Both the position numbers and the translations under genes were made by a program. From Bacillota bacterium (GTDB taxonomy: Bacteria; Bacillota; Negativicutes; DSM-13327), in assembly GCA_017889585.1 (NCBI GenBank), contig JAGFZX010000003.1:1-64000 (forward strand): a stretch of 64,000 nucleotides of DNA, written 5' to 3'. The notes beneath the pieces were generated by a model. The model was not told the origin of the DNA, ran no database searches, and saw only the letters and a program-made list of their open reading frames with translations. Shown here piece after piece: positions 1 through 8,282 of this stretch (position 1 is the first letter of the stretch; the number at the start of each line of letters is the position of its first letter).

Positions 1-849
1 GCCATCTAGTTTTATGGGAATTCGCTTAATTGCAAATAATTTGTCGCCAAAACTTTTAATGCCCTCTTGTTCATAATGATCTGTAGTTAAACATTCTCGT
101 AGTTTATCACTAGGTATGATATCACTAATATATTGGCCGATTGCCGAAACACTATTAATCTGAAAAACTTGCTCTGCAACCGGATTTAAAATGCCAATCC
201 TCCCCTCCTTGTTGATCGCAATAACCCCATCTGTGGATGCATTTATAATTGTACGAAGCAGTTCAGCCTTCTCCTGCTCTCTCTTCCGTACCCCAACTAG
301 ATTTTCCGCCTCAATTATCGCTTTGGCAATTGCATCTTCAGAAGATTCAATCGCTACAGCATCAAACCCATATTGTTTTAATATCCTAATCGAAGAGGCA
401 TCACCTATGAATGTACAAATCCCCTCATGATGGGCGGAAAGAATTTTTTCCTTCTCAGTCATCTCATTTTCTAAAAAGATTTCTTTAACGTTAATACCAA
501 TTAATTCTCCTAACTTCTCACATTCAAAAAGCAATCGCCTGGTAAATACAACACCCACAGTACCGGTAACAGTCCCAACCTGTTTTAAGGCGCGTAAAAT
601 GTCAAAAACCGATACTTGAATTTCTACAACTGGAATATCAACGTTTTTCGCAATAAGGGAAGCCGTCCCGCCGCGACTAATAATAACATCCGCCCCGCGC
701 TCTACCGCATGACAAGCTGAGTCTACGCCAGATTCCAAATCACCCGGAACTACCTCAAATTCACTATTCTTATTAAAAATGTTTTTTGCCAAAATTTCAT
801 CCACGGTATCAATAATACCCTGTATCGGTGCAATAATCGCTATTTTCAT
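1..849 (-). CDS. PrpR-type sigma-54-dependent regulator, N-terminal part (cut by window edge)
   Basis: The reading frame opens with ATG at 849 and runs off the left edge, giving 283 residues without a stop. The start (MKIAIIAP) and a segment near residues 50-75 (DVIISRGGTASLIA) match the PrpR_N receptor domain found in PrpR and related enhancer-binding proteins. A PAS-like segment follows from about residue 195 (TIINASTDGVIAINKEGRIG). The AAA+ and Fis-type HTH domains expected for the family lie outside the window, so activator function is inferred. It is a paralogue of the complete regulator at 4732-6645. The target is unknown: I see no -24/-12 promoter just upstream of it. Confidence 0.85.
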   Translation of the reverse strand, partial: MKIAIIAPIQGIIDTVDEILAKNIFNKNSEFEVVPGDLESGVDSACHAVERGADVIISRGGTASLIAKNVDIPVVEIQVSVFDILRALKQVGTVTGTVGVVFTRRLLFECEKLGELIGINVKEIFLENEMTEKEKILSAHHEGICTFIGDASSIRILKQYGFDAVAIESSEDAIAKAIIEAENLVGVRKREQEKAELLRTIINASTDGVIAINKEGRIGILNPVAEQVFQINSVSAIGQYISDIIPSDKLRECLTTDHYEQEGIKSFGDKLFAIKRIPIKLDG

Positions 850-924
850 AATTTCCTCACTCTATAATACGCATAATAATAATCCCCTAATCCTTTTTAT
901 CTTTTTCTCAAAACATTAAACTAT

Positions 925-1020
925 ATATAACGCATTAAACATTTCTAAAGATAAGCGATGCTCTATCTCCCATTTTTGATAGATCAACAAGATCGATACT
1001 ACTTCTTTAATACGTTATAT
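925..1020. repeat. Pair of inverted 15-bp sites upstream of the PrpR-type gene
   Basis: ATATAACGCATTAAA at 925-939 and TTTAATACGTTATAT at 1006-1020 are inverted copies matching at 14 of 15 positions. They lie 76-171 bp upstream of the start codon at 849. Spaced inverted sites like these are typical of regulator binding sites. The binding protein is unknown; autoregulation is only a guess. Confidence 0.4.
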
Positions 1021-1046
1021 TTATCAAGGCTTCATTTATATTAATT

Positions 1047-1110
1047 TGACGCAAAATATACGACTAACAACTATTGATCATAGATCACAGTGGTCGTATA
1101 TTTTGCGTCA
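1047..1110. repeat. Perfect 18-bp inverted repeat with 28-nt loop
   Basis: TGACGCAAAATATACGAC at 1047-1064 is repeated as its exact reverse complement at 1093-1110. The loop contains a second small palindrome (TTGATCATAGATCA). No T-run follows on either strand, so a simple terminator is unlikely. It lies in a gene-free stretch (850-1247) and could be a double operator or a remnant of a small palindromic element. Confidence 0.55.
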
Positions 1111-1247
1111 TTCCCCTAGTGACTCCTCACTATAAGTTCTTTGTACGGAAACTATTTGTAGTCGCCTTGTTTTTAATAAGTATCTTATTTTTGCAGTAAA
1201 TTCTTCGCAGTTCTGTCTCGGTGGAAACTAGAATCCCCACCTACTAA

Positions 1248-1342
1248 TTAATCGCCAACTTTTAGTAGTACTTTCATAACTTGTACCATATTTTCATCAA
1301 TATGCTGATAGGCCTCGCTGTACTGGACATTAGAAATTCTAA
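1248..1342 (-). pseudogene. C-terminal tail of a lost zinc-type alcohol dehydrogenase (probable)
   Basis: Immediately after the cyclase stop, a frame without its own start encodes about 30 residues ending at TAA (1248-1250). It reads GLIRISN..., then EAYQHIDENM and VMKVLLKVGD. The pattern 'EAYxxIxxN...MKVLI' is how zinc-dependent (sorbitol/threonine dehydrogenase-like) MDR proteins usually end. Only the tail is present, so it reads as a remnant left after replacement of the upstream part. The family assignment comes from motif memory, not an alignment. Confidence 0.45.
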
Positions 1343-2002
1343 TTAGTCCTCTATAGCAATAGCTCTTACCGGTCCACCTTCAAAACCTTCGAGTTTCAAC
1401 GGCAACGCAATAAACTTAACTTTTTCTTGACTAATTTGACTCATATTGCACAAATACTCCACAAACAGGACACCGTTACACAATAAATGCTTATGTGCAG
1501 TAGATTCTTCAAGAGTAAAACTGCTACGAGTAATACTTTTTATTGCATAGTCCTGGGGAAAGTCAAAACCGATTACCCGTGGCTTTATACTGTTTAGCCA
1601 AATTGACGCTTTATCCGATATATAAGGCGCTTCTGTCCAATATTCTTTACTATCGGGCTCATAGTGAGTATCCCAGCAGGTTTTTAATAAGATCACATCA
1701 CCCTCTGCAACATGTCCAGCATTATCTCTAATATGCTCAGCCGTAATCTCTTGGTTAGGCTGAATAAAAGTTAAGTCAATCACTGTTGCCGGCCCGCTGT
1801 AAGAGAATACATCCAATTGATCTAAAGTTGGACCGCCAGCCTGGCAATGTAGCGAAGTATCGACGTGGGTAAAGGCATGAGCTGGAATTTGCAAAATGGA
1901 AGTTCTAAAATCGTCGCCACGGTCAAAATGGTGACGGAATGTTTGCGTAACATTCCATCGCCAATGATTCTTTATAGTCATAGAAAGATCGATTATTTTC
2001 AT
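1343..2002 (-). CDS. Cyclase family protein (kynurenine formamidase-like metal hydrolase)
   Basis: The protein has 219 residues when started at ATG 2002, which has AGAGGTG six bases upstream; an upstream in-frame ATG at 2023 lacks such a site. Near residue 43 it carries HAFTHVDTSLH, a version of the HxxTHxDxxxH metal-binding motif of the cyclase/KynB/isatin hydrolase family. A C-terminal His-containing segment (TAHKHLLCNG) fits the same fold. Family members hydrolyse cyclic amides, formamides or lactones in the cytoplasm. It is the last gene of the pdxA-like/MFS/cyclase operon, so a lactone or amide of the imported acid is a plausible substrate; the exact one is unknown. Confidence 0.8.
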   Translation of the reverse strand: MKIIDLSMTIKNHWRWNVTQTFRHHFDRGDDFRTSILQIPAHAFTHVDTSLHCQAGGPTLDQLDVFSYSGPATVIDLTFIQPNQEITAEHIRDNAGHVAEGDVILLKTCWDTHYEPDSKEYWTEAPYISDKASIWLNSIKPRVIGFDFPQDYAIKSITRSSFTLEESTAHKHLLCNGVLFVEYLCNMSQISQEKVKFIALPLKLEGFEGGPVRAIAIED

Positions 2003-2025
2003 AACTGGCACCTCTCTTAGCATTT

Positions 2026-3318
2026 TTATGAAGAAATACTTTTACTTATTTTTTTATCCGCCATAGCTGTTTCTGGATGCTTATAGCGCAACATTAATAA
2101 CAGCAAAGCTGCAACAACCGAAGAAGCAACAAGAAATAACATCCCTGCAACGCTACTGTTGGTTTGCGCCTTTAAAAATCCAAAAATAAATGGACCGAAA
2201 AAACCACCTAAATTACCGATTGCATTAACAAGCCCTAAGGTAACCGCCAGTACTTCAGCGGTTAGGAAATGAGCAGGAATTGACCACCATATACCATAAA
2301 AAGATTGAATGAATCCTCCACAGGCAATAAGGAAACATATGGCGAGGGTGGGATTTGAGTTACCTGCTAAAGTAGAGGCAAAAAGAAATATCGCAGAAAT
2401 AATGGCAGGTATTACAACATGCAGTTTGCGCTCGCCAGTCTTATCTGAATGACGGGAATTTACTATAATCCCAATTGTAGCAGCCAACCAAGGCAACGAC
2501 GATATAAAACCAACAGACAGGTTATTAGCTCCGGTAAATTCTTTCACCATAGTAGGCAGCCATAGGCTAAAACCACTAAAACCTATCTGCATAAAAAACC
2601 ACACTGCAATAAGAATGATAACATTGCGATTTTTTATGGCTTCTTTAACACTAACTGCCTGCTGCTGAATTTGTTTTTCATCAGCGATTGTAGATGCACT
2701 GATATAGTCTTTTTCCTTCTGCGATAGCCATCTCGACTGGCTAGGATAATCATCGACTAAACACCACCAGATAATAGCCCAAATAAACGGTACCATCCCT
2801 TCAATGATAAACATCGTCCGCCAATTTGCAACGGTGAGAAGATAGCCGCAAATAGGCGACATAATTAATGCCGCAAAGGGCACAGACAACATCCAGATAG
2901 AATTTGCCCTTGCACGTTCTTTAAGAGGGAACCATCGTTTGAGCAGTAATACAATAGGTGGTAGCACACACCCCTCAACAAACCCAACCATAAACCTGAT
3001 GATTAACAATTGCGTTAGATTCTGAATAAAGCCTGTTAATGTTGCGAAAAGCCCCCATAAAACAAGAGCGATTGTAATAAGTTTTTTTGCACTCCATCGT
3101 TCAGCCCAAAGTGCCCCCGGAACCTGCAAAAATAAATAGCCGATAGCAAAAATACCTCCAGCCAGTCCTGCATATGTTGCGCCAATACCCAAGTCTTGCT
3201 GCATTCCAGCAAATCCAAAACCAAGATTATTCCTGTCCATAATATTAATGGAATAGGTTAAAAAGGTTGCAGGTAAAATCAGAAACCATCTTCGAAAGGG
3301 TATTTTATCATTATCCAT
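2026..3318 (-). CDS. MFS transporter, anion:cation symporter (ACS) type
   Basis: 430 residues with about 12 hydrophobic segments. The first loop carries INIMDRNNLGFG, resembling the 'Y(I/L)DR' signature after TM1 of the phthalate/hexuronate/galactonate (ACS) family, and the loop between TM2 and TM3 has WAERWSAKK. The start is ATG 3318 with AGGAGG ten bases upstream. It lies 61 bp after the pdxA-like gene and its stop is 23 bp before the cyclase start, so the three genes form one unit. The family imports organic anions; a sugar acid or related hydroxy acid is likely, but the cargo cannot be read from sequence. Confidence 0.88.
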   Translation of the reverse strand: MDNDKIPFRRWFLILPATFLTYSINIMDRNNLGFGFAGMQQDLGIGATYAGLAGGIFAIGYLFLQVPGALWAERWSAKKLITIALVLWGLFATLTGFIQNLTQLLIIRFMVGFVEGCVLPPIVLLLKRWFPLKERARANSIWMLSVPFAALIMSPICGYLLTVANWRTMFIIEGMVPFIWAIIWWCLVDDYPSQSRWLSQKEKDYISASTIADEKQIQQQAVSVKEAIKNRNVIILIAVWFFMQIGFSGFSLWLPTMVKEFTGANNLSVGFISSLPWLAATIGIIVNSRHSDKTGERKLHVVIPAIISAIFLFASTLAGNSNPTLAICFLIACGGFIQSFYGIWWSIPAHFLTAEVLAVTLGLVNAIGNLGGFFGPFIFGFLKAQTNSSVAGMLFLVASSVVAALLLLMLRYKHPETAMADKKISKSISS

Positions 3319-3379
3319 ATAACTATCGCCTCCTAAAAAACTTTTTTTATAACTTTACACTCATGAATTATTGCAAATT

Positions 3380-4372
3380 TCATCCTCTCCAACCAGCCAT
3401 TCTGGCAGCAATTTCGATCGCCTTTTCCGTAGCATCGGTTTTCGCTACCCCTTTGCCAGCAATGTCAAAGGCCGTTCCATGTTCTGGTGTTGTAATTGGG
3501 TAAGGCAGTCCAGCAGCAACAGTCACTCCTATATCAAAGCCTATTAATTTCGTAGCAATTTGCCCTTGATCATGATACATGGTGAGAACTGCGTCATACG
3601 CCCCCTTAAATGCGGCGATAAAGATGGTATCTGCCGAAAAAGGTCCTAATGCTTCAATGTCTTCAGCACGTGCTGATTCGATGGCTGGCAAAATGATATC
3701 TAACTCTTCTCTGCCGCATAGTCCACCTTCACCAGAATGAGGATTTAAGGCCGCCACCCCAATTCGCGGACGTTCGTATCCAGCGAGGCGCAAAGTGCCA
3801 TCCGCTAATTTGATTGCGCTCAATATATTCTCTTTATTTAAACTAGACGCTACTTCACTGATTGGTATATGGCAAGTAACGCGGAATGTCCACAGTTTAT
3901 CCAGCACATTCATAATTCCAGCTGGTTTGTCCCATTTAAAAAATTCACGAAACAAGGCATGTTCATCTTCATAATCATACCCTCCCAAGATGAACGCCTG
4001 TTTATTGAGTGGTGCAAACACCATACCTTGAATAGCTCCCTCATCGAGTAACCGAAGGGCCGTCACCAAGGTATCACCAGTCACTCGCCCAGAATCTACA
4101 TTAATTTCCCCCATTTTCAAATGAGTCGGATCAAAATTCTTTTGATCCAGGATGGAGATAGGTCCGTCCCAATCAATTGCTGATACATTGTCAACAATAT
4201 TCACTGGAAAATCCACGCCTGCAATTTTCTTTCCTAGCTCAAGTACCCGCGCATCGCCGATAATTACTGGACGACAATAAAGTGCAAGACGGTTATTAGA
4301 AATTAACTTCGCAATGAGTTCAGGTCCGATTCCCGTAGCTTCTCCAAGTGTTATACCTAATATTGGCTTCAT
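3380..4372 (-). CDS. PdxA-family dehydrogenase (4-hydroxythreonine-4-phosphate dehydrogenase-like)
   Basis: 330 residues. It begins GITLGEATGIGPE and retains the PdxA metal-site segments ALNPHSGEGG and MYHDQGQ, followed by EHGTAFDIAGKG. Family enzymes oxidise a hydroxyl and decarboxylate the resulting beta-keto acid, usually on a phosphorylated C4 acid, using NAD. The usual GHTE element is changed here to EHAL with one extra residue (around residue 138), so the substrate may differ from that of classical PdxA. It is the first gene of the sigma-54 operon. No kinase gene is adjacent, unlike the second pdxA copy at 16.6-17.7 kb. Confidence 0.85.
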   Translation of the reverse strand: MKPILGITLGEATGIGPELIAKLISNNRLALYCRPVIIGDARVLELGKKIAGVDFPVNIVDNVSAIDWDGPISILDQKNFDPTHLKMGEINVDSGRVTGDTLVTALRLLDEGAIQGMVFAPLNKQAFILGGYDYEDEHALFREFFKWDKPAGIMNVLDKLWTFRVTCHIPISEVASSLNKENILSAIKLADGTLRLAGYERPRIGVAALNPHSGEGGLCGREELDIILPAIESARAEDIEALGPFSADTIFIAAFKGAYDAVLTMYHDQGQIATKLIGFDIGVTVAAGLPYPITTPEHGTAFDIAGKGVAKTDATEKAIEIAARMAGWRG

Positions 4373-4419
4373 GATTTTTCCCCCTTTTTTGTTTAAAACT
4401 GTAACTAATAGCTATATGA

Positions 4420-4436
4420 TGCAATAAACATGCCAA
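4420..4436 (-). promoter_or_regulatory. Sigma-54 (-24/-12) promoter of the pdxA-like operon
   Basis: On the minus strand the sequence reads TTGGCATGTTTATTGCA, that is TGGCATG, four bases, then TTGCA. Spacing and bases match the RpoN consensus (TGGCACG-N4-TTGCW) with one change. It lies 48 bp upstream of the pdxA-like start codon, and a sigma-54 activator gene is directly upstream. No sigma-70 promoter of similar quality was seen here. Confidence 0.82.
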
Positions 4437-4566
4437 GGATTTTTTTCTACAAAAAAAAAATATATATAGATGCCACTAGCCTCTGCATCACTCTATTTAT
4501 TCCATTTCAATTTGACTGTTAATTCTCAAAATTAAGAATGTTATTTTTTTAGATTTTGCTCTATAT

Positions 4567-4611
4567 TTTCATTTTATTTCAAATTTTATTAAAACATTTC
4601 ATTTTCTTTCA
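4567..4611. promoter_or_regulatory. Paired direct repeats, candidate upstream activator sites
   Basis: TTTCATTTTATTTCA (4567-4581) and TTTCATTTTCTTTCA (4597-4611) match at 14 of 15 bases and start exactly 30 bp apart, about three helical turns. They lie about 130-175 bp upstream of the -24 element, the usual place for enhancer-binding protein sites. The likely binder is the PrpR-type protein encoded next door. The stretch is AT-rich, so some similarity could be chance. Confidence 0.5.
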
Positions 4612-4650
4612 TTTTAAAATATCCATTCCATTTTTTCTACCGAAATAAAA

Positions 4651-4710
4651 TTCCCCGGGCAGACCAGGATATAAACACTATAGCGTGAATATCCTAATCC
4701 GTCCGGGGAA
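4651..4710 (-). terminator. Terminator of the PrpR-type regulator gene
   Basis: A long imperfect hairpin (TTCCCCGG... with ...CCGGGGAA, inner AGGATAT with ATATCCT) begins 21 bp after the regulator stop. On the minus strand it is followed by TTTTATTT. It insulates the regulator gene from the sigma-54 operon. Confidence 0.7.
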
Positions 4711-4731
4711 ACCAATTATTCAAACAATATT

Positions 4732-6645
4732 TCATACTTTTTTAAACATTTCCTTTTGCCGTCTCCATAATGTAGTCCGACTAATTCCAAGCAATTGGGC
4801 TGCTTTATCAAGGTCAAAATTCGTTTCTTGCAGGACCTGCTCAATCATTTCCGCCTGTGCCGCACGTTTTCTTTGGGCAAACGTGCTACCCTTGATGGAT
4901 TGACTCGCGGACTGCATCGTAGATTCATTGGGCAGTGACAATAAACTTCTCATACTTTTTTCATCAACGAATTCACTATCTTGTGTACGCAAGACAATTA
5001 AGCGTTCCGCGATATTCTTAAGTTCACGTACATTTCCTGGCCACTCATAATTGACAAGCAGTTCTTGAGCAGACCTCCCTATCTTTTTAGATGGGCGTTG
5101 AAAGCGCACCTCATAATCAGCCATGAAGCAATTTAATAATGTCATTATATCTTCTGCCCTGTCACGAAGGGGAGGTATTTCTAGGTTTAGAACATTCAAA
5201 CGATAAAACAGATCTGGCCTGAAGCCGCCATCCTGCATTGCCTGTTTTAAATTGCGATTGGTTGCCGCAACCACTCTAACATCAACCGGCACTATCCTAT
5301 CATCTCCAAGTCGCATAATTTCACGTTCTTGGAGCACTCGCAGTAACCTTGCTTGAATTCTAGGAGAAATCTCACCAACCTCGTCCAAAAAAATTGTGCC
5401 GCGGTGAGCCTGTTCAAACAAGCCCATTTTACCAGTACGGGCTGCTCCTGTAAACGCACCATCAACATATCCAAACAATTCACTCTCTAGCAAATTCTCA
5501 GGAAGGGCCGCACAATTCACAGCAACGAAAGGTCCATACTGCCGTTTACTTGCATTATGAATGCTTTGAGCAAACACCTCTTTCCCTACACCCGTATCTC
5601 CCAAAATAAGTACATTGGAGTCAACTACACTAAACTCTTGAGCAAGATTGATGATTTCCTTCATCTTGGAATTCTCTGTAATAATATCTGAAAAACTTGA
5701 CTTAGCCACTAGACCTTTACCATGCAGCTTCGTACGAAATTTACCTTCTAGTTCTTGTATTGCGGCTAATGGCTGAAAAGTCGCCACAACACCAACAGTT
5801 TGCTTTTTTATAACAATCGGCACACAATTGATCGCCATTTGCTTGCCACGAACTTTTTTAAAGACCCCTAGTTCAGCTTGTCCACCCTTTAATATCTTTT
5901 CTATATGGAATTGTGGCACCAAGGTTTCAGCCTTTTGACCAATATTAGCAATGCTGGCACCTGTCATCTCAGCAGCTGCCTTATTGATCAAACTTATCTT
6001 TCCACCTTCGTCAACAGCAATAATACCTTCCACTGAATAGTCTAAAATCATCCGAAACTGTTCAGCCCGCTCTTGCTCCTGCCGCCGAACCAGTGCCACC
6101 CGCATTGCTTCCCGCAGAGCTTGACATATAGCCTCTTCGCCGGAATGTATCATCATCGTATGAAGTCCTAATGCTTCGGCTATAGAGGTGGCTGTCCCTC
6201 CACCGATAACTGTTGTAACGCCACGAGACTTAGCTGCAGGGATTTTACATTCTGCCTCGGCCTCATCTGTGATCAACAGGATCTCGATTTCCATACCCGT
6301 AATTTCTTGTATTGTACTCACATTACAAACCATATCAGGCGACCCGATAATTGCAATTCTCTGTGTTCCGAATTCCTTCTGGCAGTCAATGATTGCTCGT
6401 AAAATATCATACGCAGTAATTGGCAGTTCAATGACCGGTGTATCCTGCAACAGTCGTTTAGCCGCATAACCAGTAAGTCCCCTTGCAATCACAGCATCAG
6501 CTTGAATCTCCCTTTTCGCAATTTGACGAACACCTGTCGCGAAACAAATCTCCAGTTCCCAATTACCATCGTTTTCCCGATTAAAAATTTCTTTTACTAA
6601 TGCCGCATCTTGCGGCTTAGGAATAAAAAAGATGATTCTCCCCAT
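4732..6645 (-). CDS. PrpR-type sigma-54-dependent transcriptional activator
   Basis: 637 residues in four parts. A PrpR_N sensor domain (about 1-175) is followed by a PAS domain (about 195-300), an AAA+ sigma-54 contact domain (about 325-555) with Walker A GDTGVGKE near 349, GAFTGA near 396 and Walker B GTIFLDEVGE, and a Fis-type HTH near the C-terminus (AAQLLGISRTTLWRRQKEM). The intact GAFTGA loop indicates true sigma-54 activation. PrpR_N domains bind small carboxylate or acyl metabolites in characterised cases. The downstream -24/-12 promoter and repeats make the pdxA-like/MFS/cyclase operon the probable target. The ATG at 6645 has AAGGGGG four bases upstream. Confidence 0.93.
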   Translation of the reverse strand: MGRIIFFIPKPQDAALVKEIFNRENDGNWELEICFATGVRQIAKREIQADAVIARGLTGYAAKRLLQDTPVIELPITAYDILRAIIDCQKEFGTQRIAIIGSPDMVCNVSTIQEITGMEIEILLITDEAEAECKIPAAKSRGVTTVIGGGTATSIAEALGLHTMMIHSGEEAICQALREAMRVALVRRQEQERAEQFRMILDYSVEGIIAVDEGGKISLINKAAAEMTGASIANIGQKAETLVPQFHIEKILKGGQAELGVFKKVRGKQMAINCVPIVIKKQTVGVVATFQPLAAIQELEGKFRTKLHGKGLVAKSSFSDIITENSKMKEIINLAQEFSVVDSNVLILGDTGVGKEVFAQSIHNASKRQYGPFVAVNCAALPENLLESELFGYVDGAFTGAARTGKMGLFEQAHRGTIFLDEVGEISPRIQARLLRVLQEREIMRLGDDRIVPVDVRVVAATNRNLKQAMQDGGFRPDLFYRLNVLNLEIPPLRDRAEDIMTLLNCFMADYEVRFQRPSKKIGRSAQELLVNYEWPGNVRELKNIAERLIVLRTQDSEFVDEKSMRSLLSLPNESTMQSASQSIKGSTFAQRKRAAQAEMIEQVLQETNFDLDKAAQLLGISRTTLWRRQKEMFKKV

Positions 6646-6963
6646 AATACCCCCTTGAAGTTATCATTTGAAGATTTCCCTATGTATATAAGTATGGAAT
6701 TTTTATTTTTTAGTTTATATAAATTGTACAGCATAATCATTATATCATTAATTGATTAGCAAATTTCCACTAACATACTCTATTTAAGCTCAGTTTTCTG
6801 TTTACTGCAAGATTCAACATAAATTAATACACTATCTGTTATACAAATGAATATTATTGTTGACGAAAAAGATTTAACTTTATCTCACTAAATATTAAAA
6901 AACGAATGTATTTAACATTCACTTTCTAACATCTACGTTCTTTAGTTATTTTTCAAATTTACA
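6646..6963. other. AT-rich intergenic stretch, no gene seen
   Basis: These 318 bp lie upstream of the PrpR-type regulator. I found no reading frame with a ribosome site, no strong hairpin and no clear promoter. It presumably carries the regulator's own promoter. Confidence 0.5.
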
Positions 6964-7140
6964 TTAACTACTTAAAGTAGCCTTTTCTTCATTGTCAATG
7001 GTTTTCAAACCCAATTCTTCAGCTATAGTAAGCTCTGGGTTAACCTTGAGCCAAAGTAAGGCACCAATAACCAAAATTGAACTAGCAACAACAATTTGTG
7101 CCATTGGGCCATTTTTTTCGCAACCACATGAGTAATTCAC
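6964..7140 (-). pseudogene. C-terminal tail of a lost MFS (ACS-type) transporter
   Basis: A frame from GTG 7138-7140 to TAA 6964-6966 encodes 58 residues: one hydrophobic helix, then LLWLKVNPELTIAEE and an acidic tail. This is how many ACS-family MFS proteins end (last TM helix followed by 'NPE..I'). An in-frame TAA lies just upstream of the GTG and no good ribosome site is visible, so I read it as the surviving 3' end of a transporter gene rather than a small protein. A genuine one-helix peptide remains possible. Confidence 0.6.
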
Positions 7141-7437
7141 AAGCCTCTTAACTTGTTAGTAAGATATATTGCAATTTTCGTGCCATTTTTTAAAAAATGT
7201 TTTTTATTATATATGGAATCTCTTGTAAAGCAAGAATTATGCAGTAAATTATTCTATATTTTTTGAATATTAGGTCAAATAGTTTTACTTCTTACTTCTC
7301 TTTCAAGTAAATTTATCCATTTAAATCCCATTTTATTTTATTTTCAAATCTATACTTAGTACTATACTTGAATATAATAATGCCTTTCGATGAAGCGAAA
7401 AAGCTGAGTTTATGAAATGGAACATACTATTTCTACA

Positions 7438-7482
7438 AAAAATAAGCACCATTTGCTAGAAAAGCAAATAGTGCTTATTTTT
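7438..7482. terminator. Rho-independent terminator, possibly bidirectional
   Basis: AAATAAGCAC and ATTTGCT pair with AGCAAAT and GTGCTTATTT around a short loop, with A-rich and T-rich flanks on both sides. On the minus strand it follows the YhcH-like gene by about 160 bp and probably ends the acid-sugar transcript. Confidence 0.6.
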
Positions 7483-7496
7483 ATATCATATACGAA

Positions 7497-7637
7497 TCAG
7501 TCTAATATTGCCTTCCAGATATTTTGATCTAAATAACTGATCTCTTTATTATCTAAAAGTTTCTTATTATGACCATCCAAACTCACATCGATCATCAATA
7601 AAGCTATAAACATGATAATCAATCTCGGGAATATATA
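7497..7637 (-). pseudogene. Unidentified coding remnant (C-terminal tail)
   Basis: Directly after the YhcH-like stop, one frame reads IPEIDYHVYSFIDDRCEFGW. A neighbouring frame continues DGHNKKLLDNKEISYLD and ends ...IWKAILD at TGA 7497-7499. The two pieces would join through a single frameshift near 7575, which suggests a decayed gene end. I do not recognise the family. An intact 32-residue peptide starting at ATG 7595 is the alternative but has no clear ribosome site. Confidence 0.35.
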
Positions 7638-7639
7638 CC

Positions 7640-8125
7640 TTATACTCTAGTGCCAAGCGCATCCATTGCTATTTTTACCACTACTTTCCTAACCTTGCCA
7701 GCTTTTTCGCCATTACTGCAATTCGGTCTATGAACATCCCAAGGAAAATAAACCGCAAACATTCCGTGGGAAAGGATAAATTCCGTCTCTGCTGCAACCC
7801 CTTTATAAAATATAACATCCCGTGCTTCGAGACAATCTTCATCGATTTCCGAAACTGTTGCTAAAGAGCCAGAGCCTATCATTTCCTCCCCTGAACAAAT
7901 ATATTGTATGTCCAAATATTTTTTATGAGCTTCGAGTCTACGTTGTTCTTTTGGCTGCGTTTCATATTCTGCAACCATGGCATAAATTTTGCTATCTTGA
8001 ATTTCATGTCGCCCCAATGCTAACGCTGAAAGATCTGTTTCTAAGAGAAACTTCAAGCCCTTTTGTAATCCAGACGGATACAACACTAGTTCATTTTTTA
8101 TATTTAATAGTTGTCCCACAATCAT
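7640..8125 (-). CDS. YhcH/YjgK/YiaL family protein (DUF386)
   Basis: 161 residues, the usual length. It carries the conserved elements EAHKKYLDIQY (about 65-75) and YFPWDVHRP (about 131-139), whose Glu and His residues form the metal site of the cupin-like YhcH/TabA fold. Family members recur in sialic acid and other sugar-acid catabolic clusters and are thought to act on sugar anomers or epimers, though the chemistry is not settled. It is the last intact gene of the island, 157 bp after the SDR gene. The start ATG 8125 has AAGGTAGG upstream. Confidence 0.85.
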   Translation of the reverse strand: MIVGQLLNIKNELVLYPSGLQKGLKFLLETDLSALALGRHEIQDSKIYAMVAEYETQPKEQRRLEAHKKYLDIQYICSGEEMIGSGSLATVSEIDEDCLEARDVIFYKGVAAETEFILSHGMFAVYFPWDVHRPNCSNGEKAGKVRKVVVKIAMDALGTRV

Positions 8126-8282
8126 TATTTGTACCTACCTTTTATTTTTTTCTCCACCGTTCGTATTAACAACACAATTACTATTGATTTTTACATTGCA
8201 AAACAAAGACACTGGATATTTTTATTATACTCATGTTCAATATTAAATGCATCTTATTTTAACATACACCATTATTAAATTC

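Noticed and set aside
2000-2020. A TGGCAC-N5-TTAGC sequence resembling a sigma-54 promoter on the plus strand
   Set aside because: The -12 element does not match (TTAGC instead of TTGC) and there is no gene in the right direction downstream.
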